Assembly: GCA_025758045.1 (NCBI GenBank)
Contig: CP107208.1
Location: 2,046,001 to 2,110,000, forward strand
Source: Oscillospiraceae bacterium
GTDB lineage: Bacteria > Bacillota > Clostridia > Oscillospirales > Ruminococcaceae
Direction of reading: 5' to 3'
Length of the DNA stretch: 64,000 bases
In this document: positions 50,369 through 56,916 of the stretch, one piece after another
Numbering within the stretch: the first letter of the stretch is position 1
Layout of the letters: the number at the start of each line of letters is the position of its first letter
The notes under the pieces: generated by a model
The model's input: only the letters and a program-made list of their open reading frames with translations
Database searches by the model: none
What the model was told of the DNA's origin: nothing
Translations under genes and position numbers: made by a program

Positions 50369-52122
50369 TACAAGAAACTCCTTACAAATTTGATAATAGC
50401 GAACAGCAGGAGCACCAGCACGCAGATGTGTATCGTGGTGACCAGGCCAGCCGGCAGGAACGGGAACACATACGAGTAGGCACTACCCAGGCCGAGAACA
50501 AAGGTGACGACCGCGATAAGCAGGGAGATAAGCGCCCAAAGAATACCTTTGTGGCCGTTCTCGGTGCCATCGTCGTTCCCACCGGGAAACACGAAGTTCC
50601 AGAAGTTGTTTGTGTTTCCGTTGCTGGGCTTGTCCGTGGGGGCTGGTGTAGGGGTAGGTGTTTCGCCAGGATCAGGTGTGGGGCTGGGGGACGGCGAGGG
50701 AGAGGGCGAGGGGCTGGGGCTGGGTTTGGCGGTCTCTGGCGTACTTTGGTCAGGCAACTTTTTATCAAAGTAGTTTTTAATATTGATATTTAAGTTTTCG
50801 ATAGCGAGGGTAAAGTTTGCGGAGAGGTCTGCCCAGCCTTGCACCAGCGTGGCCTTAATATCGGCGAAGCCTTGAATCATGTTGTCGCGAATTTCAACCA
50901 ATACGGCAATGATTCCGATGGTGTCGCCAGTATCGCCGCCCGGTTCCGGGGTAGGTGTGGGGTCTGTGCCCGGGTCAGGTGTTGGCGTGGGGTCAGGCGA
51001 GGGTGACGGGGTAGGCGCTTCGTAGGTGATATAGTAGTAATTGTTGGTTACGGTATCGTAGGTGTAGTATTGCTTGGTTTCGTTGTTGTAGATGATGGGA
51101 TTGTTGCTGATATTGGTGATGGTGTCGCCCTCGTTGTTGATGGTCGTATACTGGGGGTAGATGTACGTTAGGTTGGTGCTGTTGTCCTGGTAGATGTTGC
51201 CGTTCCAGGTGTTGTTATTGATGGTGATTTTGTTGTAGTTGTTTATGTTGGTGGTAGTGGGGATGCAGTTTATTACGATGGGGTGGAAGTAAGCGGTATA
51301 GGAAGAAATGCTTTTTGTGGCGTAAAAATTGGGGCCATAAAAGCCCAGTACAATCGATTTACCTGCATTATAGTTACTATTAACCTGAAATTTACCTATA
51401 CTGTAGTAGCCAAAAGACGATGCACTAGTACGAAGAACATGAGTTAAAAACTTCTGATCCTCAGCCAAATAGTAGCGCCCGGCTACAGGGGTTGTAAACG
51501 AATAGCGACAAGAGATGCTAAGATTTAAATAATTTGAAGATGTAAAAGTCGAAGTTACATTACATGTAAGACCATTAACAGCGACTTTCAAAAGGGCGCC
51601 TGAATTACCATTAGAAGCAACAAAACTTGTTGGATAAGCAGCAACCTCAGCCTGACTTGCTCCCAATTCGGGATAGACCGTATACTGAATCTCACCATTT
51701 GCGGCAACCGAGGGTGTACCAGTGCCTGAATAGCCAGAAGGGTTGCGGCCTACACCTCCAGTACCAGCGGAGCCGCCGCCGGTTTCGTATTTTTTGGCGG
51801 TGGCGTTTTTGCCTAAAGCACTACTAATGTGAAGCGTTACATCTAATAGAAAATCATCAACAATGCCGGTATAAGCCGTGACATTATAGAAGTCGAAACT
51901 AAGGCCGAAAAATTTATATGTATGCTTATAAAAATTGCACTTGGTACACTTTTTTACGGAGACCGAAACAGGAATACCCTCAACCGTATCCGAAAATTCA
52001 GAAATTATTCCACTAGACCAGTCATGCTCATGCGTACTACTATCATCAGCAAACGCCAAGGGGCAAAACATGCTAAGAGAAACAGCCAAAACCAAGAAAA
52101 GTGAAATTATACGTTTTTTCAT
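50368..52122 (-). CDS. Large secreted phage protein, adsorption (pIII-like) candidate
   Basis: 584 residues from ATG 52122. A signal peptide (KKRIISLFLVLAVSLSMFCPLAFA) leads to an N-terminal domain with a His/Cys cluster (HEHDW...KKCTKCNFYKHT). An Asn/Tyr-rich domain follows (about 290-360), then a Pro linker of PTPDPGTDP type, a helical segment and a second PSPSPSP linker. The C-terminus has two or three hydrophobic helices. The extracellular domains, flexible linkers and C-terminal anchor are the layout of filamentous phage pIII, and the gene lies between the coat gene and the Zot gene. Receptor unknown. Confidence 0.7.
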   Translation of the reverse strand: MKKRIISLFLVLAVSLSMFCPLAFADDSSTHEHDWSSGIISEFSDTVEGIPVSVSVKKCTKCNFYKHTYKFFGLSFDFYNVTAYTGIVDDFLLDVTLHISSALGKNATAKKYETGGGSAGTGGVGRNPSGYSGTGTPSVAANGEIQYTVYPELGASQAEVAAYPTSFVASNGNSGALLKVAVNGLTCNVTSTFTSSNYLNLSISCRYSFTTPVAGRYYLAEDQKFLTHVLRTSASSFGYYSIGKFQVNSNYNAGKSIVLGFYGPNFYATKSISSYTAYFHPIVINCIPTTTNINNYNKITINNNTWNGNIYQDNSTNLTYIYPQYTTINNEGDTITNISNNPIIYNNETKQYYTYDTVTNNYYYITYEAPTPSPSPDPTPTPDPGTDPTPTPEPGGDTGDTIGIIAVLVEIRDNMIQGFADIKATLVQGWADLSANFTLAIENLNINIKNYFDKKLPDQSTPETAKPSPSPSPSPSPSPSPTPDPGETPTPTPAPTDKPSNGNTNNFWNFVFPGGNDDGTENGHKGILWALISLLIAVVTFVLGLGSAYSYVFPFLPAGLVTTIHICVLVLLLFAIIKFVRSFL

Positions 52123-52154
52123 AGAACCCCCTTGAAAATGAGCGATGCAACGGA

Positions 52155-52160
52155 TATAAT
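52155..52160 (+). promoter_or_regulatory. -10 box of the small plus-strand phage gene
   Basis: A perfect TATAAT 20 bp before the gene at 52180. No convincing -35. Confidence 0.35.
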
Positions 52161-52179
52161 AAACATAGAGGTGATAGCA

Positions 52180-52323
52180 ATGGTACAAGCAATTATACAA
52201 TTTGCAATTACTTGCATAATCGGCTGGGTGGTGGTAGAAAGAGTCCTCTGCTATTTCCGCGAGGTTAAGACGGCCCACCAATGGCGAAAATACTACAGCG
52301 ATAAATTCAATGGCCGCCAGTAA
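52180..52323 (+). CDS. Tiny membrane protein divergent within the phage late region
   Basis: 47 residues, MVQAIIQFAITCIIGWVVVE..., one membrane helix and a basic C-terminal part (REVKTAHQWRKYYSDKFNGR). GAGGTGATAGCA precedes ATG. It is the only plus-strand gene inside the minus-strand virion operon, with its own -10 and terminator. That points to independent expression in the lysogen, for example as an exclusion or immunity protein. Family unknown. Confidence 0.55.
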   Translation: MVQAIIQFAITCIIGWVVVERVLCYFREVKTAHQWRKYYSDKFNGRQ

Positions 52324-52337
52324 TGGCGGCATTTTTG
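52308..52337 (+). terminator. Terminator of the tiny plus-strand gene
   Basis: GGCCGCCA gtaa TGGCGGC followed by ATTTTTG; the stop codon lies in the loop region. Confidence 0.75.
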
Positions 52338-52345
52338 TTTAAAAA

Positions 52346-52378
52346 GAAAGAGGGCCGGGCTTTCGTCCGGCCCTCTTG
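52346..52378 (-). terminator. Terminator after the coat protein gene
   Basis: On the minus strand AAGAGGGCCGGAC gaaa GCCCGGCCCTCTT followed by TCTTTTT. A strong terminator directly after the coat gene is typical of filamentous phages, which need a coat excess. Confidence 0.88.
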
Positions 52379-52389
52379 GGCTTGCCCGA

Positions 52390-52599
52390 TTAGCCGCGGG
52401 CGGCGTTCTTCAGGCTAGAGAAGATGTGGATACCCACGGGCACCAGACCAGCGGCCAGGCAGAACAGCAGGATAGGCTGCTTAGTGATCTCGGTAACGAC
52501 GGTGCCAGACAGGGTGAACACATCAGACATGGCGGCGATAACGGTTTCCATAGCACTTTTTGCAACCTCTGCGCCAGCTTCAACAGAAGTAGGATTCAT
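52390..52599 (-). CDS. Major coat protein candidate (pVIII-like)
   Basis: 69 residues from ATG 52599, behind GAAAGGAGACGCAACC. The layout is an amphipathic acidic helix (SVEAGAEVAKSAMETVIAAM), a hydrophobic helix (PILLFCLAAGLVPVGIHIF) and a basic end (SSLKNAARG). This is the classic major coat protein order of acidic surface, hydrophobic core and DNA-facing positive tail. No cleavable signal peptide is evident. It is followed by a strong terminator. Confidence 0.75.
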   Translation of the reverse strand: MNPTSVEAGAEVAKSAMETVIAAMSDVFTLSGTVVTEITKQPILLFCLAAGLVPVGIHIFSSLKNAARG

Positions 52600-52656
52600 G
52601 GTTGCGTCTCCTTTCTTCAAAATTTTTTGTATGTAAACGCAGCTTGGGGGCTTGCG

Positions 52657-52881
52657 TTACAACCAGCAATCGCGGGGGACTACAGATACAGTGGTGGTCT
52701 TATCATCAAAGCAGGTGACAAGGGCACAGTAGTTAGATGCTTGCTTGTCGTATACTGCGAGAATATCTTTCTTCACGTTTCGCAGGTCGGTAGCAGCTTG
52801 CTTATTGTGAAGAAATTCCACCGTTCTTGCGTAGCCGTCGATTTTATCGAAGTCTACGAGGGTTTTCTGTACGGGTCGCAT
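52657..52881 (-). CDS. Hypothetical phage protein
   Basis: 74 residues from ATG 52881 (GAGGTGCAAT upstream): MRPVQKTLVDFDKIDGYART.... Soluble alpha/beta-looking protein. It lies between the replication genes and the coat gene, overlapped by neither. Family unknown; a regulator or DNA-binding protein is possible. Confidence 0.6.
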   Translation of the reverse strand: MRPVQKTLVDFDKIDGYARTVEFLHNKQAATDLRNVKKDILAVYDKQASNYCALVTCFDDKTTTVSVVPRDCWL

Positions 52882-52889
52882 ATTGCACC

Positions 52890-53237
52890 TCAAAAGGGTA
52901 AATCTCCGTCCGTATTTCTGTTTGCTCTTTGCTCAAACGGACGATACTCGCCCAGAATCGAAGAATAGAACGGACGTTTGTAGTTGAATGCGCAGAGATT
53001 GCAGTCACGGGAAAGAGGGGAAAAGTTGTTGCAGGGGAAGAATGTTCCGTCTTTCAGCTTTGCAGGTTCGTGGTGGAACTTACCGTTTTCATCCGTGTAG
53101 CAGTTTTTACAGTAACGTTCCCCGTAATCACACTTTACAGTAGAATCGGGGCATTTTCTGGTATAGCGACAGGGGCAAGGTTTAGCTTGTCCCTGTTCGT
53201 CCAACGGTTGGGTGCATACATTGAAAATACTAGGCAT
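52890..53237 (-). CDS. Cysteine-rich phage protein
   Basis: 115 residues from ATG 53237, overlapping the Rep stop by 8 bases. About twelve cysteines occur in knuckle-like pairs (KPCPCRYTRKCPDSTVKC, YGERYCKNCY, PCNNFSPLSRDCNLC), suggesting zinc or iron-sulphur binding. Translational coupling to Rep suggests a replication or control role. No family recognised. Confidence 0.6.
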   Translation of the reverse strand: MPSIFNVCTQPLDEQGQAKPCPCRYTRKCPDSTVKCDYGERYCKNCYTDENGKFHHEPAKLKDGTFFPCNNFSPLSRDCNLCAFNYKRPFYSSILGEYRPFEQRANRNTDGDLPF

Positions 53238-53844
53238 TTTCTGTACCGCCCTTGGATTCATTCTGAATGTCTTTCCACAGACCATAGTTCTTGCGGAAAG
53301 TTGACCAGCAACCGTTATCATAAGCCCAGCGGGCCAGTTCCTTGACCGTGGAGAACAGAGGCGCATTAAACATTGTCTCTACCTGTTCTTCCTCGGTGAC
53401 ACCTTCGTTCTGTTGAGGTGGGTCGAAGTCGTGCAGACCGACAACCTGTTCCGGGTCATACTGGAATTTGTCGGGGTCGTTCTGATGCCAGAGATACACA
53501 TACGCTTTGTACAGGTTGTAGCATTTCTTGATAGCAGCATCATTGATTTCGGAGTGCTTGCGAATCTCTTTTGCAACGCCCGTGATGTAACGGGCATTTT
53601 TGAACTTTACCACGAAATGGTAATGTGGCTTTTTGAGGTCGCCTATTTGCCAATCAGGGCAGTTGCCGTCATGGTGTTTGCCGTAGTCGAGAAATTCTTG
53701 CTCGGTATGTGTATCTTTGTCATGCAGTGCCCATGCGCAAGGCCAGTTGGCTTGAATGTAGTCGATTGCGGGCTGCTGGCTCTCTGGGTAGAGAACGAAC
53801 ATAAACTGATAGGCTTTTGGGCTTTTTGTGCTTGGTTCTGGCAT
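53230..53844 (-). CDS. rep: Rolling-circle replication initiator (Rep_2, HUH endonuclease)
   Basis: 204 residues from ATG 53844, five bases after GAGGTGG; a GTG three codons upstream is possible. HUH motif 2 reads KKPHYHFVVKF (His74, His76) and the motif-3 region CYNLYKAYVYLWHQNDPDKFQYD contains candidate catalytic Tyr. This is the plasmid Rep_2/RepB type (pMV158-like), also used by some inoviruses. It should nick the origin hairpin just upstream (53882-53915) and start rolling-circle synthesis. Confidence 0.88.
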   Translation of the reverse strand: MPEPSTKSPKAYQFMFVLYPESQQPAIDYIQANWPCAWALHDKDTHTEQEFLDYGKHHDGNCPDWQIGDLKKPHYHFVVKFKNARYITGVAKEIRKHSEINDAAIKKCYNLYKAYVYLWHQNDPDKFQYDPEQVVGLHDFDPPQQNEGVTEEEQVETMFNAPLFSTVKELARWAYDNGCWSTFRKNYGLWKDIQNESKGGTENA

Positions 53845-54085
53845 CTGTACCACCTCTGCTGTTTGATTTTGGCATGGAATTTGGCATTCCTTGGACGTAG
53901 TGCCAAGGAATGCCAGAATCCGTCTGGCAAAACGTGTGGGGCGGTCAATATAGCTACCATTTCGCGCGGAGACCTACAGGCCGAACATCTTGAAAATGCA
54001 CCTATAGGAAAATAGTAGCTATACTCACCGCCCCACGGGCAGTTATTTGGTGGTGGCCGAACAACTGGTGGTGGGGCAGGCTTCA
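53845..54085. other. Candidate phage replication origin with two hairpins
   Basis: A perfect 13-bp inverted repeat, TGGCATTCCTTGG (53882-53894) and CCAAGGAATGCCA (53903-53915), around an 8-nt loop ACGTAGTG, preceded by a direct repeat of TTTGGCAT at about 53870-53888. A second, longer stem pairs GTGGGGCGGT (53936-53945) plus ATAGCTAC with GTAGCTAT plus ACCGCCCCAC (54027-54036). The first fits a double-strand origin for the adjacent HUH Rep. The second could be a single-strand origin or packaging signal. Confidence 0.7.
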
Positions 54086-54379
54086 TTACTCTACAACCTC
54101 GTAGTCGGTGAGGTTGATTTTGCCGAAGCTGTTGCGGACTTCCATGTCGAGGATGTGACCGGGAACGTCTGCGATATTGCCGCCGAGGTCAGCGATAATC
54201 TGGCCCATCTGGTCAGGCGTTGCACGAACGACGGCCGTAATCTGACCGTATGCGTCCTTGCTGTTTTTCAGCGTGTGCAAACGATACACGTCATAGTGCT
54301 GGACGGTGTTCGCGTTTTTGCCCGTAGTGGGAGTAAAGTCACCAACTGCGTGTTCGATACCTACGATTTCGTACTTCAT
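54086..54379 (-). CDS. Phage ssDNA-binding protein candidate (gpV-like)
   Basis: 97 residues from ATG 54379: MKYEIVGIEHAVGDFTPTTG..., with beta-rich pattern and conserved-looking VQHYDVYRLHTLKNSKDAYG and LDMEVRNSFGKINLTDYEVVE at the end. Small beta-barrel size, place next to the replication origin and lack of membrane segments suggest the single-strand binder that coats phage DNA. I have no motif proof. A 39-codon longer in-frame start runs into attR and lacks a binding site. Confidence 0.5.
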   Translation of the reverse strand: MKYEIVGIEHAVGDFTPTTGKNANTVQHYDVYRLHTLKNSKDAYGQITAVVRATPDQMGQIIADLGGNIADVPGHILDMEVRNSFGKINLTDYEVVE

Positions 54380-54404
54380 TTTTGTACCCTTACTTTCTTT
54401 TTCC

Positions 54405-54455
54405 GGGGCGTTTTTACTGCCCCTGTTGTGTGAACCAACTCGGTTTTTGTTGGTG
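54405..54455 (-). promoter_or_regulatory. Hairpins in the phage early leader
   Basis: GGGGC GTTTTTACT GCCCC (54407-54425) and ACCAAC tcggttttt GTTGGT (54434-54454) lie between attR and the first minus-strand phage gene. They could be attenuator or packaging structures. Confidence 0.4.
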
Positions 54456-54476
54456 ACATAAGAGTACAACTTTTTA

Positions 54477-54491
54477 AGGCGGATTTTTTGC
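54477..54491. repeat. attR candidate of the filamentous prophage
   Basis: AGGCGGATTTTTTGC, the second copy of the 15-bp repeat. It lies 12 bp before the -35 of the following response regulator gene, so excision would leave the MATE terminator directly upstream of that promoter. Confidence 0.65.
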
Positions 54492-54502
54492 AGCAAAAAG
54501 TG

Positions 54503-54531
54503 TTGCTTTTTGCCGGCATATTTGCCATAAT
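54503..54531 (+). promoter_or_regulatory. Promoter of the LytTR two-component operon
   Basis: TTGCTT (54503-54508), 17-bp spacer, CATAAT (54526-54531), about 40 bp before the ATG. Confidence 0.5.
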
Positions 54532-54568
54532 ACTATTATATACGTTTACCTGGAAGGGGGCATACAAA

Positions 54569-55276
54569 ATGGCTAAAATCGCCGTAGTGGAAGACAACGA
54601 CGCCATGCGGGAGCAGCTTTGCGGATTTATTGCCCAGTATGCCCGGGAAAGCGGCCGCCAGCTGGACGTGACCGCTTTTGCCGATGGGGCCGAGATCGTG
54701 GACCCCTACCGCCCAGGCTTTGACATTATCTTCCTGGACATCGAGATGCCCACCCTGGACGGCATGCCTACCGCCGAACGCATCCGTCAGGTGGATCCGG
54801 ATGTGGTGCTGGTGTTCGTCACCAACATGGCCCAGTACGCCATCCGCGGGTACGAGGTGGATGCCCTGGACTTCGTGCTTAAGCCCGTCAGCTACTACCA
54901 GTTCAGCACCAAGCTGGAGCGGGCGCTCCAGCGCATCCAGCGCCGCCGTGGCGGGCAAATTGCCCTGCAGGTGGGCGGCGGTGTGCAGCTGCTGAATACC
55001 GATGATATTTTGTACCTGGAGACCCGCGACCGCCTGCTGCACTACCACACCGCTGCCGATACCTGGTCGGTGCGGGGCAGCCTGCAAAAGGCCGAGAAAG
55101 AGCTGGCCCCCTACCACTTTGCCCGCTGCAACCAGTGCTATCTGGTCAACCTGCGCCATGTGACCGGCGTGCAGAATGATTTCGTGCAGATCGGGCAGGA
55201 GCAGCTGGAAATCAGCCGCCGCCAGCGGGTGGCCTTTTTGGCCGCCGTGGCGGCTTACGTCGGGGGTGCGCTGTAG
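54569..55276 (+). CDS. LytTR-family response regulator (AgrA-like)
   Basis: 235 residues from ATG 54569, behind GGAAGGGGG. The receiver has the acidic pair EDND, the phosphoacceptor Asp in DIIFLDIEMPTLDGM and switch Thr/Lys in FVTNMAQYAIRGYEVDALDFVLKPV. The LytTR DNA-binding domain (about 135-233) has ILYLETRDRLLHYHT and HFARCNQCYLVNLRHV. An earlier in-frame Met at 54488 lies in the att region. The TAG overlaps the kinase GTG by one base. Confidence 0.93.
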   Translation: MAKIAVVEDNDAMREQLCGFIAQYARESGRQLDVTAFADGAEIVDPYRPGFDIIFLDIEMPTLDGMPTAERIRQVDPDVVLVFVTNMAQYAIRGYEVDALDFVLKPVSYYQFSTKLERALQRIQRRRGGQIALQVGGGVQLLNTDDILYLETRDRLLHYHTAADTWSVRGSLQKAEKELAPYHFARCNQCYLVNLRHVTGVQNDFVQIGQEQLEISRRQRVAFLAAVAAYVGGAL

Positions 55277-56559
55277 TGGCCCCGCTGGTAACGCTGCTGA
55301 CCAGTGCCCTTTGTATCTGGCTGGCCCAGATGGCCTATTGGCTGCCGCTGAAACGACGGGAAAACTACCGCCTGCGGTTTCTTTTGGATTTTGTGGCCAC
55401 GGTACCCTTTGCGCAGGTCATTACCTGGGCCAACAGCGGGCGCACCTCGGCCCCGATGCTGCTGGTGATTTATGGCGGGTTCTTTTTGTGGGTGAGCATT
55501 TCTACAAAATTGTGTACCCCGCTGGACGCCGCTGCCAGCGCTTACTGCAGCGTTTGGATCGTGCTTACGTCGGAATCTATCTATGAATTGTGGCGTTTGC
55601 TGATTTGGGGCGCGGCCAAAGCCGGCCTGCAGCAGCCTGCCCTGGCCACTATCCCCATGATGCTGGGGCAAATCGGCTTTACCCTTGCCGTCTGTATTCT
55701 TGTGCGGTATACCGCTGCGCGGCTGATGCCCGATGAAGGCCTCTACCGTATCGGCCCGCGGCAGCTGCTCAGCGCAGGTCTGCTGGGCGGCATGTTCGTT
55801 TTCCAGTTTTTCGCGCTGATGTCCACACTGCAAAATACGGGCGTGGGCCTGGTACTGGTTGCGCCCGCATTTTTGACCCAGCTCTACTGCCTGACGCTGC
55901 TTTATCTGCAGACCGAGCTCTTCAAAAAATCGGCAATGCAGAAGGAAATGGACACCCTGAACCTGCTGTATGAGCGCCAGCGCCAGCAGTACCAGATCGC
56001 ACGGCAGAACGTGCAGATCATCAACCGCAAATGCCATGAGTTAAAGGTACAGATCGCTGACCTGCGCCGCCTGAACCCCGATGCAGCCAAGGAAAAGGAC
56101 CTGAATGAGGCTGAGCGCGCCGTGCAGCGCTACGATGCCAACGCCGACACCGGCAACGAGGTGCTGGACGTGGTGCTGACCGAAAAGAGCATGCACTGCG
56201 AGGCCCGGCACATCACGCTGAACTGCGTGGCCGACGGCAGTGCTGTGGCCTTTGTGGAGCCGGGCGACCTGTACGCCCTCTTCTCCAATGCGCTGGATCA
56301 GGCCATCGATGCCGCCGCCCGCCAGATGGACGAGCCGCGCCGGATGATCGACCTGCTGGTCTGTAAGCGGCAGGGCTTCACGGTCATCAACATCATCTCA
56401 CCCGTCGTAACCGAGGCCCCTGCCCGGGCCGCCCGCCAGCATAACTACGAGCTGAAAGTCATGCGCCGCATCGTGCAGAAATACAACGGCACTATGACCA
56501 CCGAGAACCAGAATGTACTAAGCGCGGTCAAGATCGTACTGCCGCCGCCCAAATCTTAA
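55276..56559 (+). CDS. GHKL sensor histidine kinase (AgrC-like)
   Basis: 427 residues starting at GTG 55276. Six to seven N-terminal membrane helices (about 1-215) precede a coiled-coil linker (MQKEMDTLNLLYERQRQQYQ). The phospho-His box is NRKCHELKVQIADL, and the GHKL ATPase has LFSNALDQAIDAA (N box) and a degenerate glycine region near the C-terminus. Agr-type systems sense peptides, but no autoinducer precursor gene is evident nearby. MITE copy C begins immediately after the stop, and its target duplication contains the TAA. Confidence 0.9.
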   Translation: MAPLVTLLTSALCIWLAQMAYWLPLKRRENYRLRFLLDFVATVPFAQVITWANSGRTSAPMLLVIYGGFFLWVSISTKLCTPLDAAASAYCSVWIVLTSESIYELWRLLIWGAAKAGLQQPALATIPMMLGQIGFTLAVCILVRYTAARLMPDEGLYRIGPRQLLSAGLLGGMFVFQFFALMSTLQNTGVGLVLVAPAFLTQLYCLTLLYLQTELFKKSAMQKEMDTLNLLYERQRQQYQIARQNVQIINRKCHELKVQIADLRRLNPDAAKEKDLNEAERAVQRYDANADTGNEVLDVVLTEKSMHCEARHITLNCVADGSAVAFVEPGDLYALFSNALDQAIDAAARQMDEPRRMIDLLVCKRQGFTVINIISPVVTEAPARAARQHNYELKVMRRIVQKYNGTMTTENQNVLSAVKIVLPPPKS

Positions 56560-56731
56560 GGCAACACCGCACAATTCCCGCCTTACGGCTTAAGCACCGC
56601 TCCGGCGGCTGCGGCACGGCACCTGCGTTGCCAAAATGCTCGATAATACACAAAGTATTATCTGCGCTTTTGGCTTAGCAGCTGCCGCACCTCGCTCGCC
56701 GTATCGGCACTTAGAATTATGCGGTATTGCC
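56560..56731 (-). mobile_element. MITE copy C (172 bp)
   Basis: Inverted ends GGCAACACCGCACAATTC and GAATTATGCGGTATTGCC, with target duplication TTAA (56556-56559 and 56732-56735). The same length as copy A but reversed. The left duplication overlaps the histidine kinase stop codon without changing it. Confidence 0.85.
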
Positions 56732-56756
56732 TTAAAATACTCGAAATACAAGAATC

Positions 56757-56803
56757 ACCCCTGATTTTGTACAAGTTGCACAAAATCAGGGGTTAATTTT
56801 TTG
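56757..56803 (+). terminator. Terminator after the two-component operon
   Basis: ACCCCTGATTTTGT pairs with ACAAAATCAGGGGT around ACAAGTTGC, followed by TAATTTTTTG. MITE copy C now separates it from the kinase gene. Confidence 0.88.
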
Positions 56804-56852
56804 TCATAAAAAACCGATTATCCCACTAAAAGTACCACTTTTCGCAAACCCA

Positions 56853-56881
56853 TTGCAGAAAACTGCGTTCTTCTGTACAAT
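56853..56881 (+). promoter_or_regulatory. Promoter of the GH2-GH3-transporter locus
   Basis: TTGCAG (56853-56858), 17-bp spacer, TACAAT (56876-56881), 35 bp before the GH2 start. Confidence 0.7.
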
Positions 56882-56916
56882 ACATAGCAGACGAAAACAC
56901 ACTACGGAGGGACGCT

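Larger units (their letters stand above)
45201..54491. mobile_element. Integrated filamentous phage (inovirus) of a Gram-positive host
   Basis: A 9.3-kb element with lower G+C than its flanks. On the minus strand, from right to left, it carries a possible ssDNA-binding protein, a replication origin hairpin, an HUH Rep, small proteins, a coat protein, a large secreted adhesin, four small membrane or secreted proteins and a Zot/pI ATPase. This follows the replication-coat-adsorption-assembly order of M13-like phages. Four short plus-strand genes, large hairpins and an IS30-family transposase fill the left third. A 15-bp direct repeat forms the ends. There is no secretin, as fits a monoderm host. 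Confidence 0.8.
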
